A stretch of DNA of 64,000 nt from Staphylococcus sp. NRL 16/872. Lineage in GTDB: Bacteria; Bacillota; Bacilli; Staphylococcales; Staphylococcaceae. Shown in pieces: positions 40,675 through 51,625 of this stretch. Under the pieces are notes generated by a model that saw nothing but the letters and a program-made list of their open reading frames with translations, did no database searches and was not told the DNA's origin. Positions within the stretch are counted from its first letter, which is position 1; every line of letters begins with the position of its first letter. The stretch is taken from contig NZ_CP119327.1 of NCBI RefSeq assembly GCF_022815905.2, positions 1,178,001 through 1,242,000 on the forward strand, in the 5' to 3' direction. A program made the translations under genes and the position numbers.

Positions 40675-41487
40675 ATGCAAGAAACCCTGTTTATTAGATT
40701 TCATGAAATTATATTAGTCATATATTTAATAAGTATTCTTTGTTACTTTATTGATTTTGTTCGAAAAAGTCATAAAATTAGAGAATTAGGTATATATACA
40801 CTAGGGATTGTTTGGATATTACAAACAATCTCTTTGTCTATTTATATAACATCCCATAGTCAAATAACACTTAACTCTCTTTTTGATGTGTTTTTCTTTT
40901 TGGCATGGATAATTATATCTATTTCTTTAATTTTAAATGTTATTAAAGTATTGAGTTTTTCAGTATTCTTTCTAAATGTGATAGGCTTTGTCCTATTAAT
41001 GATGAACACTTTTCAACCAGAACACTATTCTACAAATGGACAAAGAGTAACAATTATCAATGAGTTACTGTTAATTCATATAGGTTTAGCTGTCCTTAGT
41101 TATGCGTTCTTTGCATTGGCATTTGTTAACGCATTATTATACATTATCCAATATCGCAATTTAAGAGAGAAAAAATTTGATCAAAAGTATTTTAGAATTG
41201 AGAGCGTTGCTACCTTAGAAACTATTGTGTTTTACTCATCTTTAAGTGGCCTAATTATTTTAATTTTAAGTATTATATTAGGTGCTCAATGGGGCTTTTA
41301 TGCAGTAGGAGAAAGCATTTTTACAGATCCTAAAGTCATTTTATCTACAATAATCACAATTTTCTATACTATATATATTTTTAGTCGACTAAATCAGTGG
41401 CTTAAATCAATTCATTTAATTTACTTTAATATTGTGTTATTTTGCTTATGTATGATTAATTTATTTTTTACAACTCATTTTACTTAA
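40675..41487 (+). CDS. hemX: HemX, membrane protein of the haem operon (CcsA-like)
   Basis: 270-residue membrane protein with about eight hydrophobic segments. It belongs to the cytochrome-c-assembly (CcsA/HemX) fold: the region ILGAQWGFYAVGESIFTDPK resembles the WWD-containing stretch of that family. In S. aureus HemX lowers the amount of glutamyl-tRNA reductase. It lies 21 bases after hemA, with a weak ribosome-binding site (GGTGAT), and 29 before hemC. Confidence 0.88.
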   Translation: MQETLFIRFHEIILVIYLISILCYFIDFVRKSHKIRELGIYTLGIVWILQTISLSIYITSHSQITLNSLFDVFFFLAWIIISISLILNVIKVLSFSVFFLNVIGFVLLMMNTFQPEHYSTNGQRVTIINELLLIHIGLAVLSYAFFALAFVNALLYIIQYRNLREKKFDQKYFRIESVATLETIVFYSSLSGLIILILSIILGAQWGFYAVGESIFTDPKVILSTIITIFYTIYIFSRLNQWLKSIHLIYFNIVLFCLCMINLFFTTHFT

Positions 41488-41516
41488 TTTTTGAAAAGCA
41501 ATAGGAGGCAGCACGT

Positions 41517-42449
41517 ATGCGCAAATTAGTTGTAGGTTCGCGAAGAAGCAAACTTGCTTTAACGCAAAGTCAACAATTTATTGATAAACTTAAAGAAGTG
41601 GACCCGACTTTAGATATAGAAATAAAAGAAATTGTCACTAAAGGGGATCGAATTGTAGATAAACAACTATCAAAAGTTGGAGGCAAAGGCCTTTTCGTTA
41701 AAGAAATTCAACATGAGTTGTTTAATAAAGATATTGATATGGCAATTCATTCTTTAAAAGATGTTCCAAGTATTATTCCAGAAGGCCTTACATTAGGTTG
41801 TATCCCCGATAGAGAAGTGCCTTTTGATGCGTATATTTCTAAAAACCACACGCCTTTAAATGAATTACCTGATGGCAGTATTATTGGTACTAGTTCATTG
41901 AGACGAGGCGCACAAATATTATCTAAATATCCTAATTTAAAAATAAAATGGATACGTGGAAACATTGATACTCGACTTCATAAATTAGAAACTGAAGATT
42001 ATGATGCAATCATTCTAGCAGCTGCAGGTTTACGTCGTATGGGCTGGTCCGATGACATTGTAACTACTTATCTTGATAAAGATGTTCTTTTACCTGCAAT
42101 CGGTCAAGGCGCATTAGGTATAGAATGCCGTAGTGATGATAAAGAGTTATTAGAATTACTTCAGAAAGTTCATAACAAACAAGTTGCAGATTGCGTTACA
42201 GCGGAACGTACATTCTTAGCTGCTATGGATGGCAGTTGCCAAGTGCCTATTGGTGGTTATGCTACTAATAATTCAAATGGAGAAATTGAATTCACAGGCT
42301 TAATTATGACGCCAGATGGCAAGGAAAGATATGAACACACTGTAGTCGGTACTGATCCAGTAGAATTAGGGAAAAAAGTAAGTGATGTGCTTATTGAACA
42401 AGGCGCATATGAAATTATTAGAAAGCTAAATGAGGAACAATCACACTAA
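41517..42449 (+). CDS. hemC: Porphobilinogen deaminase (hydroxymethylbilane synthase)
   Basis: 310-residue enzyme joining four porphobilinogen units to hydroxymethylbilane. The dipyrromethane cofactor attachment site C241 lies in [13 protein letters not shown]. The N-terminal [14 protein letters not shown] and the substrate region SLKDVPS near 79 are typical. AGGAGG precedes the start. Third gene of the hem operon. Confidence 0.96.
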   Translation: MRKLVVGSRRSKLALTQSQQFIDKLKEVDPTLDIEIKEIVTKGDRIVDKQLSKVGGKGLFVKEIQHELFNKDIDMAIHSLKDVPSIIPEGLTLGCIPDREVPFDAYISKNHTPLNELPDGSIIGTSSLRRGAQILSKYPNLKIKWIRGNIDTRLHKLETEDYDAIILAAAGLRRMGWSDDIVTTYLDKDVLLPAIGQGALGIECRSDDKELLELLQKVHNKQVADCVTAERTFLAAMDGSCQVPIGGYATNNSNGEIEFTGLIMTPDGKERYEHTVVGTDPVELGKKVSDVLIEQGAYEIIRKLNEEQSH

Positions 42450-42497
42450 TAATTAATGTATTTATACATTAGTACAAAATTTAGAGGTGTAAAACAA

Positions 42498-43169
42498 ATG
42501 AAACCAGTTATAGTAATGACGCAAACGAGTAAAATACAAAGTGATTTAGTGGAAATTGTGCATAAACCTTTTATCCAAATACAACCACTTGAGATTGATA
42601 CTCGACTATTGCAGAACAACTATGACTGGCTTATTTTTACGTCTAAAAATGCAGTGAGGTTATTCAAACATTATATGGGTAAACTTCAAGTTAAACATAT
42701 CGCTGTAATAGGGACTAAAACTGCGCAACTATGTCGTGAATTGAATATTAAGGTAGATTTTGTACCAGAAGATTTTTCACAAGAAGGCCTATTGAATAAT
42801 TTAAAAATACAAGGCCAGAAAGTCTTGATACCGAGTAGTGCCAAAGCGCGTCCTAAATTGCAACAGCAATTAGCAATCAATAATGATGTAGTGAAGATTG
42901 ATTTATATAAACCTATTCCACATAAAAATAATATCCATGACGTCATAAATATGATAAATAATAATGAAATTGAAGCACTTACGTTTTCAAGTTCGTCGGC
43001 AGTGCGTTATTATTTTAATGAAGGATCTCCGTCTGACTTTAATCAATATTATGCAATCGGTCATCAAACTGCAGATACATTAAGGGAGTATGGTATCGAA
43101 CCATATATAGCTGATAAACAGACGGCAGAAGCACTTATTAATAAAGTTATAGAAAGTAGGAATAAATAA
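42498..43169 (+). CDS. hemD: Uroporphyrinogen-III synthase
   Basis: 223-residue cyclising enzyme of the haem pathway. This family is poorly conserved. The recognisable parts are [14 protein letters not shown] near 38, [11 protein letters not shown] near 67, and [15 protein letters not shown] near 155, with [11 protein letters not shown] near 182. The start at 42498 has AGAGGTG at proper spacing; an in-frame ATG at 42456 lies almost directly behind hemC and lacks one. The stop overlaps the hemB start by one base. Placement between hemC and hemB supports the call strongly. Confidence 0.9.
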   Translation: MKPVIVMTQTSKIQSDLVEIVHKPFIQIQPLEIDTRLLQNNYDWLIFTSKNAVRLFKHYMGKLQVKHIAVIGTKTAQLCRELNIKVDFVPEDFSQEGLLNNLKIQGQKVLIPSSAKARPKLQQQLAINNDVVKIDLYKPIPHKNNIHDVINMINNNEIEALTFSSSSAVRYYFNEGSPSDFNQYYAIGHQTADTLREYGIEPYIADKQTAEALINKVIESRNK

Positions 43170-44143
43170 TGAAATTTGATAGACACAGAAGATTACGCTC
43201 CTCAGAGTCAATGCGTAGTTTAGTTAGAGAAACCCATGTGAGAAAAGAAGATTTAATTTACCCTATCTTTGTAGTAGAAAAAGACAATGTTAAAAGTGAA
43301 ATTAAATCTTTACCTGGCGTATATCAAATTAGTCTAAACCTTTTAGATGACGAAATTAACGAAGCCTACGATTTAGGTATTAGAGCTATTATGTTCTTTG
43401 GTGTACCAAATGAAAAAGATGAAGTTGGCTCAGGTGCTTACGATCATAACGGAATTGTTCAAGAAGCAACTCGTAAAGCTAAATCATTACATGAGGATTT
43501 ACTCATCGTAGCAGATACTTGCCTATGTGAATACACTGACCACGGTCACTGTGGTTTAATTGATGATCACACACACGATGTTGATAATGATAAATCATTA
43601 CCATTATTAGTGAAAACGGCTGTTTCACAAGTTGAAGCTGGTGCAGACATTATCGCTCCAAGTAATATGATGGATGGCTTTGTAACTGAAATTCGTCAAG
43701 GTTTAGATGAAGCGGGGTACTATAACGTTCCTATTATGAGTTACGGTATTAAATATGCTTCAAGCTTCTTCGGTCCATTTAGAGATGCTGCAGATTCTGC
43801 TCCTTCATTTGGAGATAGAAAAACGTATCAAATGGATCCTGCCAATCGCTTAGAAGCTTTAAGAGAATTAGAAAGTGACTTGAAAGAGGGTGCAGATATG
43901 ATGATCGTTAAACCTGCGTTAAGTTACTTAGATATCGTTAGAGATGTTAAAAATAATACAAATATTCCAGTTGTTGCATACAATGTTAGTGGTGAATATG
44001 CGATGACTAAAGCCGCTTCACTCAATGGTTGGATTGATGAAGAACGCGTTGTGATGGAACAAATGGTATCAATGAAACGCGCGGGTGCTGATATGATTAT
44101 CACTTACTTTGCGAAAGATATTTGCCGTTATTTAGATAAATAA
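43169..44143 (+). CDS. hemB: Delta-aminolevulinic acid dehydratase (porphobilinogen synthase)
   Basis: 324-residue enzyme condensing two 5-aminolevulinate molecules. The zinc-binding cysteine cluster is present ([14 protein letters not shown] near 117), as are the two Schiff-base lysine regions, [11 protein letters not shown] near 191 and [12 protein letters not shown] near 245. The cysteine form indicates a Zn-dependent enzyme rather than the Mg-only class. It overlaps hemD by one base. hemB null mutants give small-colony variants in staphylococci (general knowledge). Confidence 0.96.
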   Translation: MKFDRHRRLRSSESMRSLVRETHVRKEDLIYPIFVVEKDNVKSEIKSLPGVYQISLNLLDDEINEAYDLGIRAIMFFGVPNEKDEVGSGAYDHNGIVQEATRKAKSLHEDLLIVADTCLCEYTDHGHCGLIDDHTHDVDNDKSLPLLVKTAVSQVEAGADIIAPSNMMDGFVTEIRQGLDEAGYYNVPIMSYGIKYASSFFGPFRDAADSAPSFGDRKTYQMDPANRLEALRELESDLKEGADMMIVKPALSYLDIVRDVKNNTNIPVVAYNVSGEYAMTKAASLNGWIDEERVVMEQMVSMKRAGADMIITYFAKDICRYLDK

Positions 44144-44169
44144 TTATTTTTTGAAAAGGAGGACTAAAT

Positions 44170-45453
44170 ATGGGTTACGAGAAATCACAAGAAGCAATGA
44201 AAATTGCGGAAAATTTAATGCCTGGTGGGGTGAATAGTCCAGTAAGAGCATTCAAATCTGTAGATACACCAGCGATTTTTATGGATCACGCGGAAGGTTC
44301 TAGAATCTATGATATCGATGGTAATGAATATATCGATTATGTATTAAGTTGGGGTCCTTTAATCTTAGGACATAAAAATAAACAAGTGATTGAGAAGTTA
44401 CATGAAGCGGTGGATAAAGGTACAAGCTTTGGTGCTTCTACACTTGAAGAGAATCGATTAGCCGAATTAGTTATTGACCGTGTACCATCTATTGAAAAAG
44501 TACGTATGGTATCTTCAGGAACTGAAGCTACATTAGCTGCATTACGTCTTGCACGTGGTTACACAGGTAGAAATAAAATTGTTAAATTTGAAGGTTGCTA
44601 TCATGGACACAGTGATTCATTGCTTATTAAAGCGGGTTCTGGCGTAGCGACATTAGGTTTACCTGACTCTCCAGGTGTGCCAGAAGGTACTGCCAAAAAC
44701 ACAATTACTGTACCTTACAATGATTTAGATGCAATTAAAGTTGCTTTTGAAAATTATGGCGATGATATTGCAGGTGTGATTGTAGAACCTGTTGCAGGTA
44801 ACATGGGCGTAGTGCCACCTTTAGAAGGTTTCTTACAAGGACTTAGAGATATTACTTCTGAATATGGTTCATTACTTGTCTTTGACGAAGTAATGACTGG
44901 TTTCCGTGTAGGCTATAATTGTGCGCAAGGTTACTTTGGTGTAACACCTGATATTACTTGTTTAGGAAAAGTAATTGGCGGTGGCTTACCAGTAGGTGCC
45001 TTTGGTGGTAAAAAAGAAATTATGGATAGCATTGCACCTGTAGGTAACATTTATCAAGCTGGTACGTTATCAGGTAACCCATTAGCTATGACTAGTGGAT
45101 ATGAAACACTTAGTCAATTAACTCCAGAAACTTACGAGTATTTCCAAGAACTTGGAGACATTTTAGAAAAAGGTTTAAAAGAAGTCTTTGCGAAACATAA
45201 TGTGCCTATTACAGTTAACAGAGCGGGCTCAATGATTGGTTATTTCTTAAATGAAGGCCCAGTAACTAACTTTGACGAAGCGAATAAGAGTGACTTAGAA
45301 CTCTTTAGCAATATGTATCGTGAAATGGCTAAAGAAGGTATCTTCTTACCACCATCACAATTTGAAGGTACATTCTTATCTACAGCCCACACTAAAGAAG
45401 ATATTGCAAAAACAATTCAAGCATTTGATACTGCATTAAGTCGCATTGTATAA
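44170..45453 (+). CDS. hemL: Glutamate-1-semialdehyde 2,1-aminomutase
   Basis: 427-residue PLP enzyme making 5-aminolevulinate from glutamate-1-semialdehyde. The PLP lysine lies in [18 protein letters not shown] near residue 267. [14 protein letters not shown] at 18 and [16 protein letters not shown] near 117 are typical. AGGAGG precedes the start. Last gene of hemAXCDBL; a long perfect palindrome just after it is the terminator. Staphylococci carry a second hemL-like gene elsewhere; position in the hem operon marks this as hemL1. Confidence 0.95.
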   Translation: MGYEKSQEAMKIAENLMPGGVNSPVRAFKSVDTPAIFMDHAEGSRIYDIDGNEYIDYVLSWGPLILGHKNKQVIEKLHEAVDKGTSFGASTLEENRLAELVIDRVPSIEKVRMVSSGTEATLAALRLARGYTGRNKIVKFEGCYHGHSDSLLIKAGSGVATLGLPDSPGVPEGTAKNTITVPYNDLDAIKVAFENYGDDIAGVIVEPVAGNMGVVPPLEGFLQGLRDITSEYGSLLVFDEVMTGFRVGYNCAQGYFGVTPDITCLGKVIGGGLPVGAFGGKKEIMDSIAPVGNIYQAGTLSGNPLAMTSGYETLSQLTPETYEYFQELGDILEKGLKEVFAKHNVPITVNRAGSMIGYFLNEGPVTNFDEANKSDLELFSNMYREMAKEGIFLPPSQFEGTFLSTAHTKEDIAKTIQAFDTALSRIV

Positions 45454-45470
45454 TTTAATATAAAATGATG

Positions 45471-45503
45471 GAAGGTTAAGACTATAGTCTTAACCTTCTT
45501 TTT
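45471..45503 (+). terminator. Intrinsic terminator of the hem operon
   Basis: A perfect 28-bp palindrome (45471-45484 and 45485-45498, GAAGGTTAAGACTA and its exact complement) followed by five Ts. Its symmetry means a loop must form from the central bases. Confidence 0.85.
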
Positions 45504-45523
45504 AATGAAAGAAGTGAGCCTTA

Positions 45524-46585
45524 ATGTGGTTATTATGGCGTAATAATATAATTTTATTTGTTACCGCAGTTGTTATGAGTTTAATTTTATATTTTGCTCA
45601 TGTCCTTTTGCCGTTCATGTTTGGTCCCATTATTGCTGCTATATTAGTAGGGAAAGTGTTTAAGTTGAGAGTACAATGGCCTTTTTGGTTCAGTCAGATT
45701 GGTTTAATTTTACTAGGGGTTCAAATAGGTTCTACTTTTACAAAGAAAGTTATTAATGATATTAAAAATGATTGGTCAACAATAGTAGTGGTCACAATAT
45801 TACTGATATTGCTTTCTTTATTAATTGCTTATTTTTTCAAAAAAATAGCTCAAGTCAATACGGAAACAGCCATATTAAGTGTTATTCCGGGTGCACTTAG
45901 TCAAATGCTAATTATGGCCGAGGAAAATAAAAGGGCCAACATTCTTGTGGTGAGTTTAACACAAACATCTCGCGTTATATTTGTGGTGGTCTTAGTTCCA
46001 TTTATCTCATATTTCTTTAGTAGTGGAGAGGGTAGCAATCAAACAGTAAGTAAGGCGCCTCCGTTAACTGAAGCTTTAAATATTTCGCAAATTTTATTTT
46101 TAGCTATTACAATTGGCATTGTGTACTTTATAATGGCGAAGATCCATTTTCCAACTAAACAATTATTAGCGCCAATAGCTGTCTTAGTAGTATGGAATTT
46201 AACTACACACGCTACATTCACACTAGACAATGGCATTCTTGCATCAGCACAGTTGATTTATATGATTAGAATTGGACTACAAATTGCTAAATTATTAGGA
46301 GATTTAAAAGGGCGTCTTGCCATAGCGATAATTTATCAAAATGTCCTTTTAATTCTTAGCGCATTTGTAATGGTGTTTATCGTTCATTTATTTACCCATA
46401 ATTCAATGAATGAGTTATTTCTAGGAGGGGCGCCTGGTGGAATGAGTCAAATCGTGCTTGTAGCTATAGCAACAGGTGCAGATGTAGCGATGATTTCAAG
46501 TTTCCATATATTTAGGATTTTCTTTATATTATTCTTCGTCGCTCCGATAATTGGATTTTTCATGAAAAAGAATTTAAAAAAATAG
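45524..46585 (+). CDS. AbrB-family membrane protein (putative transporter)
   Basis: 353 residues, about 9-10 hydrophobic segments. It has the duplicated AbrB/ammonia-monooxygenase-like membrane domain (not the AbrB transcription factor): LPFMFGPIIAAILVGKVF near 29 and VIPGALSQMLIMAEENKRAN near 119 in the first half. The second half repeats them as GGAPGGMSQIVLVAIATGAD near 302. Substrate unknown; family names in databases are historical. The start is supported by GAAGTGAG upstream and it lies right after the hem terminator. Its TAG stop lies inside the bidirectional terminator shared with tag. Confidence 0.8.
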   Translation: MWLLWRNNIILFVTAVVMSLILYFAHVLLPFMFGPIIAAILVGKVFKLRVQWPFWFSQIGLILLGVQIGSTFTKKVINDIKNDWSTIVVVTILLILLSLLIAYFFKKIAQVNTETAILSVIPGALSQMLIMAEENKRANILVVSLTQTSRVIFVVVLVPFISYFFSSGEGSNQTVSKAPPLTEALNISQILFLAITIGIVYFIMAKIHFPTKQLLAPIAVLVVWNLTTHATFTLDNGILASAQLIYMIRIGLQIAKLLGDLKGRLAIAIIYQNVLLILSAFVMVFIVHLFTHNSMNELFLGGAPGGMSQIVLVAIATGADVAMISSFHIFRIFFILFFVAPIIGFFMKKNLKK

Positions 46586-46620
46586 CGAATACTCGTTTTT
46601 ACGAGCGTTCGCTATTTTTT
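46576..46620. terminator. Bidirectional terminator between AbrB-family gene and tag
   Basis: AATAGCGAATACTCGT (46581-46596) pairs with ACGAGCGTTCGCTATT (46601-46616), with one mismatch and one wobble. Ts flank it on the plus strand and As on the left give a T run on the minus strand. Confidence 0.85.
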
Positions 46621-47179
46621 ATTTATGTTTAGGTTTATAAGGACAACTTTCTAAGTGTGCGTCATATAATCCAGCCGCTTCTAAAAATGAAAATACAGTA
46701 ACTGGACCTAGGAATTTAAAACCATATTTCTTTAAGTCTTTAGATAATTGTGTTGCACGCTCATCAACAGTAATTCTGTCAGAAGCGTGTTGGTAATGTA
46801 AGTCGATAGGTTGTTGATTCACATACGACCATAAGTAATCGCTAAAACTACCATAGTCTTTTTCGATTTCAAAATAGCCTTTCGCTTGAGATACGATAGC
46901 TTCTAATTTTTTACGATTATGCACTATGTTAGGAAATTCCATTAATTTATCAATATCCTCGTCCGTCATACTTGCCACTTTTTCAGGTTCAAAATTATAA
47001 AAAGCTTCTTCATAGGAGGCTTTTTTCTTTAAAATCGTTAACCAAGATAGGCCGGCATGTTGAGATTCTAACGCCAATAATTTGAACAGCGCTTTACTAT
47101 CATATAGTGGCTGTCCCCAAACCTGATCGTGATAATCAAGATAAACTGAATCTTTTGTACCAAACGCACATTCGTTCAT
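46619..47179 (-). CDS. tag: 3-methyladenine DNA glycosylase I
   Basis: 186-residue base-excision repair enzyme removing 3-methyladenine. The zinc-snap residues C4 and H17 are in place at the N-terminus (NECAFGT...LDYHDQVWG), and the partner His/Cys pair is near the C-terminus (AHLESCPYK). LESQHAGLSWLTILKKKASY is a family signature. The zinc snap fixes the start at 47179, where GGAGG stands upstream. The frame extends to 47218 without support. Monocistronic on the minus strand. Confidence 0.93.
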   Translation of the reverse strand: MNECAFGTKDSVYLDYHDQVWGQPLYDSKALFKLLALESQHAGLSWLTILKKKASYEEAFYNFEPEKVASMTDEDIDKLMEFPNIVHNRKKLEAIVSQAKGYFEIEKDYGSFSDYLWSYVNQQPIDLHYQHASDRITVDERATQLSKDLKKYGFKFLGPVTVFSFLEAAGLYDAHLESCPYKPKHK

Positions 47180-47197
47180 AAATATACCTCCAAGAGA

Positions 47198-47224
47198 TTG
47201 ACTTATTAGGATTTCCATTATACT
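47198..47224 (+). promoter_or_regulatory. Candidate promoter of the valS T-box transcript
   Basis: TTGACT (47198-47203) and TATACT (47219-47224) with a short 15-base spacer. It lies in the divergent gap upstream of tag. Confidence 0.45.
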
Positions 47225-47229
47225 ATAAA

Positions 47230-47489
47230 TAAGTAATTAAATATAACTATGGGAAGAGTAAGTTTGAATGATAGCAAAGAGAGCATATGGTTGGTGGAAA
47301 TATGTATAGCGTTCTTACTGAAGGTAGCCCACTTGAACTTTTATTGAACATATATAGAGTAAATAAAAGCGTGTTTGAGCGTTAATCATAATTAAGTGCA
47401 AGGTTAAAGTTTTCAGTTGAGGAGTTTAATCTTGAATTTAGGTGGTACCACGGAACATCCGTCCTATTTTTTAGGAGGGGTGTTTTTTT
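47230..47489 (+). promoter_or_regulatory. T-box leader (tRNA-Val sensing) of valS
   Basis: The T-box core AGGTGGTACCACGG is at about 47440-47453. A terminator follows: AACATCCGTCCTA (47454-47466) pairs with TAGGAGGGGTGTT (47472-47484) with one mismatch, then seven Ts. Stem I begins near 47250 with the AAAGAGAGC motif. GAAGGTAGCCC near 47320 offers GTA (47324-47326) as valine specifier. It explains the gap before valS. Confidence 0.92.
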
Positions 47490-47510
47490 ATAATTAGGAG
47501 GTTTTTTTCT

Positions 47511-50141
47511 ATGAACATGGAACCTAAGTATAACCCGCGTGAAGTGGAAGCGGGTCGTTACGAAGAATGGGTAAAAAATGGGTATTTCAAACCCTCAGAA
47601 GATAAATCAAAAGAAACTTATACGATTGTTATTCCTCCACCAAATGTAACTGGTAAATTACATCTTGGTCACGCATGGGATACAACGTTACAAGATATTA
47701 TTACACGTATGAAAAGAATGCAAGGCTATGACACGCTATATCTTCCAGGTATGGACCATGCCGGCATTGCAACACAAGCTAAAGTAGATGCGAAATTAAA
47801 AGAGCAAGGTATTTCTCGTCATGATATTGGCCGTGAGAAATTCTTAGAACATGCATGGTCTTGGAAAGAAGAATATGCTTCATTTATTCGTCAACAATGG
47901 GCTAAATTAGGCTTAGGTTTAGACTATAGCAGAGAACGATTTACTTTAGATGATGGCTTAAGCCAAGCTGTTAAGAAAGTGTTTGTTGACCTATATAACA
48001 AAGGTATTATTTATCGTGGAGAGCGTATTATTAACTGGGATCCAGAAGCGAGAACGGCATTATCAGATATTGAAGTAATCCATGAAGATGTACAAGGTCA
48101 CTTCTATCATTTCAAATATCCATATGCTGATGGCGAAGGATATATCGAAATTGCTACTACACGTCCAGAAACAATGTTAGGTGATACAGCAATTGTTGTT
48201 AACCCTAATGATGAACGTTATAAAGATGTTATTGGTAAAAAAGTTATTTTACCTATCGTTGGCCGTGAATTACCAATTTTAGCAGATGAATATGTTGATA
48301 TTGAATTCGGTAGTGGTGCAATGAAAGTAACACCTGCACACGATCCAAATGACTTTGAAATTGGACAACGTCATGACTTAGAAAATATTATTGTTATGGA
48401 TGAAAACGGTAAAATGAACGATAAAGCTGATAAATATGCTGGTTTAGACCGCTTCGAATGCCGTAAACAATTAGTTGAAGATTTAAAAGCACAAGATTTA
48501 GTTATTAAAATTGAAGAGCACATGCATTCAGTAGGTCACTCAGAACGTACGGGTGCTGTAGTTGAACCATATTTATCTACACAATGGTTCGTTAAAATGA
48601 AACCACTTGCTCAAAGAGCATTAGATAATCAAAAAACAGATGATCGTATCGATTTCTATCCACCTCGTTTTGAGAATACTTTCAATCGCTGGATGGAAGA
48701 AATTAGAGACTGGACGATTTCTCGTCAATTATGGTGGGGTCATCAAATTCCAGCTTGGTATCATAAAGAAACAGGCGAACTTTATGTTGGCGAAGAAGCA
48801 CCACAAGACATTGAAAATTGGGAACAAGACGAAGATGTATTAGATACTTGGTTCTCAAGTGCCTTATGGCCATTCTCAACACTTGGTTGGCCTAATGAAG
48901 AAGCAGAAGACTTTAAACGTTATTATCCTACAAATGCGCTTGTAACAGGATATGACATTATCTTCTTCTGGGTAGCGAGAATGATCTTCCAAGGATTAGA
49001 GTTCACTGATCGTCGTCCATTTAACGACGTATTATTACATGGTTTAGTTCGTGCCGAAGATGGTCGTAAGATGAGTAAATCATTAGGTAATGGTGTTGAC
49101 CCAATGGATGTTATTGAAGAATACGGTGCAGACAGCTTACGTTACTTCTTAGCAACTGGTTCATCTCCAGGTCATGATTTACGTTATTCTACTGAAAAAG
49201 TAGAATCAGTATGGAACTTCATCAATAAAATTTGGAACGGTGCACGTTTCAGTTTAATGAATATTGGTGATGACTTTAGCTACAACGATATTGATTTATC
49301 TGGCAATTTATCTTTAGCAGATAAATGGATTTTAACGCGTTTAAATGAAACAATTGAAACAGTCACACACTTAAGTGATAAATATGAATTTGGTGAAGTA
49401 GGCCGAGCATTATATAACTTTATTTGGGATGAATTCTGTGATTGGTATATCGAAATGAGTAAAATTCCAATGAATGGTGACGATGAAGCGCAAAAACAAA
49501 CCACACGTTCTGTATTAAGTTATACATTAGACCAAATTATGCGTATGTTACATCCATTCATGCCATTTGTCACTGAAAAGATATGGCAAAGTCTTCCTCA
49601 TGAAGGAGAAACAATTGTTAACGCATCTTGGCCAACAGTTAAAGAAGAATTGAGTTTTGAAGATAGTAAACAAACAATGCAACAACTTGTTGAAATTATT
49701 AAATCAGTGAGACAATCTCGTGTTGAAGTTAATACACCGCTTTCTAAATCTATACCAATTTTCATTCAAGCAAAAGATGAAAACGTGAAAGCGACACTTA
49801 ATGAAAACGCAGATTACATTCATAAATTCTGTAATCCAAGCGAATTAGTGATTGATACAAATATTGATATTCCTGAGAAAGCGATGACTTCAGTCGTTGA
49901 AGCGGGTAAAGTCGTATTACCTTTAGAAGGCTTAATCGATATGGATAAAGAAATCGCTCGTCTTGAAAAAGAATTAGATAAATTACAAAAAGAATTAGAT
50001 AGAGTAGATAAAAAATTATCTAACGAAAACTTTGTGAATAAAGCACCTGAAAAAGTTATCAACGAAGAAAGAGAAAAGCAACAACGTTATCAAGAAAAAT
50101 ATGATGGTGTAAAAACTAGAATTGAACAATTAAAAGCATAG
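47511..50141 (+). CDS. valS: Valyl-tRNA synthetase
   Basis: 876-residue class I synthetase. The HIGH-type motif reads [16 protein letters not shown] near 44-58, and KMSKS is present as [11 protein letters not shown] near 522. The CP1 editing domain (~190-340, [17 protein letters not shown]) is complete. The C-terminus ends in the valyl-specific coiled-coil arm (~805-876, [20 protein letters not shown]). AGGAGG precedes the start. It is under T-box control and is followed 11 bases later by folC, a common Firmicute pairing. Confidence 0.97.
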   Translation: MNMEPKYNPREVEAGRYEEWVKNGYFKPSEDKSKETYTIVIPPPNVTGKLHLGHAWDTTLQDIITRMKRMQGYDTLYLPGMDHAGIATQAKVDAKLKEQGISRHDIGREKFLEHAWSWKEEYASFIRQQWAKLGLGLDYSRERFTLDDGLSQAVKKVFVDLYNKGIIYRGERIINWDPEARTALSDIEVIHEDVQGHFYHFKYPYADGEGYIEIATTRPETMLGDTAIVVNPNDERYKDVIGKKVILPIVGRELPILADEYVDIEFGSGAMKVTPAHDPNDFEIGQRHDLENIIVMDENGKMNDKADKYAGLDRFECRKQLVEDLKAQDLVIKIEEHMHSVGHSERTGAVVEPYLSTQWFVKMKPLAQRALDNQKTDDRIDFYPPRFENTFNRWMEEIRDWTISRQLWWGHQIPAWYHKETGELYVGEEAPQDIENWEQDEDVLDTWFSSALWPFSTLGWPNEEAEDFKRYYPTNALVTGYDIIFFWVARMIFQGLEFTDRRPFNDVLLHGLVRAEDGRKMSKSLGNGVDPMDVIEEYGADSLRYFLATGSSPGHDLRYSTEKVESVWNFINKIWNGARFSLMNIGDDFSYNDIDLSGNLSLADKWILTRLNETIETVTHLSDKYEFGEVGRALYNFIWDEFCDWYIEMSKIPMNGDDEAQKQTTRSVLSYTLDQIMRMLHPFMPFVTEKIWQSLPHEGETIVNASWPTVKEELSFEDSKQTMQQLVEIIKSVRQSRVEVNTPLSKSIPIFIQAKDENVKATLNENADYIHKFCNPSELVIDTNIDIPEKAMTSVVEAGKVVLPLEGLIDMDKEIARLEKELDKLQKELDRVDKKLSNENFVNKAPEKVINEEREKQQRYQEKYDGVKTRIEQLKA

Positions 50142-50152
50142 GAGAATCGCCA

Positions 50153-51412
50153 ATGAATTACCTAGATAGTTTGTATTGGATACATGAACGAACAAAATTT
50201 GGTATCAAGCCAGGTGTAAAAAGAATGGAATGGATGCTAGATCGTTTGAACAACCCTCAATTAAATATTCGAGGCATTCATGTTGGTGGTACAAATGGTA
50301 AAGGCTCTACAGTTGCTTATTTAAGAGCCGCTCTTGTTGAAAATGGTTATGAAGTAGGTACGTTTACTTCACCATTTATTGAAACATTTAATGAAAGAAT
50401 AAGCTTAAATGGCCATCCCATTACAAATGATGAAATAGTAGAATTAGTCGAACGCGTCAAACCTGTAAGTGAGGCATTAGAGCAAGAAACTGAGCTAGGT
50501 GGCGCTACAGAATTTGAAATTATTACGACTATGATGTTCTTATACTTCGGAGAAATTCATCCCGTTGATTTCGTAATAGTTGAAGCTGGTTTAGGAATTA
50601 AAAATGATTCTACCAATGTTTTCAAACCAATTATTTCAATTTTAACGAGCATTGGTCTAGATCATACAGATATTTTAGGCAATACTTACTTAGATATCGC
50701 AAAAGATAAAGGCGCGATTATTAAACCTAATACGCCAGTAATATATGCGGTGAAAAATGAAGAAGCGCTTAAGTATATTCGTGATTTAGCTGAAAATAAC
50801 GATGCCAAACCTATGGAATTAGATCGTGAAATTGTAGTCCTTTCTCAAGAAGACGAATTTACTTACCGTTATAAAGATTATGAATTAGAAACGATTATCT
50901 TAAATATGTTAGGTGATCATCAAAAAGAAAATGCTGCATTAGCCATTACTGCATTAATCGAACTTAACGAAGAAAATGTAATTGAATTAGATTTCAATAA
51001 AATGATTGATGCCATTGAGAGCGTGTCATGGACTGGACGAATTGAGCAAGTTAAAGAAAATCCATTAATTATTATCGATGGTGCACATAATAATGAAAGT
51101 GTGGAGGCTTTAATAGACACAATTAAAAATTATTATGGGACTAAAATGGACATTTTATTTTCAGCTATCAAAGGTAAGCCGGTTTCAGGTATGTTAAATA
51201 AGTTATCAGAAGTAGCGAAGACAATTTATTTTACAGAATTCGACTTTCCTAAAGCACTTAGTAAAGAAGAACTCGCCGAAAGTGTTAATACTGACAATAT
51301 TCAATTTATCGATAACTATGTTGAGTTTATAAATCAGTATGAAGGCGACGGATTACTAATTACCGGAAGCTTATATTTCATTAGTGAAGTAAAAGCTAAG
51401 ACGCAATTTTAA
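50153..51412 (+). CDS. folC: Folylpolyglutamate synthase / dihydrofolate synthase
   Basis: 419-residue Mur-ligase-like enzyme adding glutamate to folates. The ATP-binding loop GGTNGKGSTVAYLRAALVE is near 43, TSPFIETFNERI near 74, and the C-terminal ligase domain has IIDGAHNNESVEAL near 305 and ITGSLYFISEV near the end. It is probably co-transcribed with valS from the T-box promoter. A terminator follows. Confidence 0.94.
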   Translation: MNYLDSLYWIHERTKFGIKPGVKRMEWMLDRLNNPQLNIRGIHVGGTNGKGSTVAYLRAALVENGYEVGTFTSPFIETFNERISLNGHPITNDEIVELVERVKPVSEALEQETELGGATEFEIITTMMFLYFGEIHPVDFVIVEAGLGIKNDSTNVFKPIISILTSIGLDHTDILGNTYLDIAKDKGAIIKPNTPVIYAVKNEEALKYIRDLAENNDAKPMELDREIVVLSQEDEFTYRYKDYELETIILNMLGDHQKENAALAITALIELNEENVIELDFNKMIDAIESVSWTGRIEQVKENPLIIIDGAHNNESVEALIDTIKNYYGTKMDILFSAIKGKPVSGMLNKLSEVAKTIYFTEFDFPKALSKEELAESVNTDNIQFIDNYVEFINQYEGDGLLITGSLYFISEVKAKTQF

Positions 51413-51430
51413 AATGTTATAACATTCATT

Positions 51431-51482
51431 AACCACTTAATAACGTACTATTTTAAACATAGGCGTTTATTAAGTGGTTTTT
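51431..51482 (+). terminator. Intrinsic terminator of valS-folC
   Basis: AACCACTTAATAA (51431-51443) with TTATTAAGTGGTT (51467-51479), a loop of about 23 bases, short T tail. Confidence 0.8.
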
Positions 51483-51578
51483 ATATTGAATTTATTTGCA
51501 GAAACTAAAATTTAGGATATTGAAGTAAGAAATTTATAAATTTTTATAACATAATTATATATTAATAAAATTATACAG

Positions 51579-51606
51579 TTTACTTTTATGGAATTTTTGC
51601 TACAAT
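51579..51606 (+). promoter_or_regulatory. Candidate promoter of comC (extended -10)
   Basis: TTTACT (51579-51584), 16 bases, TGC-TACAAT with the hexamer at 51601-51606. Confidence 0.55.
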
Positions 51607-51625
51607 AAGAGAAAGGAGATGTTCC

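Noticed and set aside
45524-46585. AbrB transcription factor or ammonia monooxygenase
   Set aside because: The sequence is a multi-pass membrane protein; both names are historical mislabels for this duplicated membrane domain.
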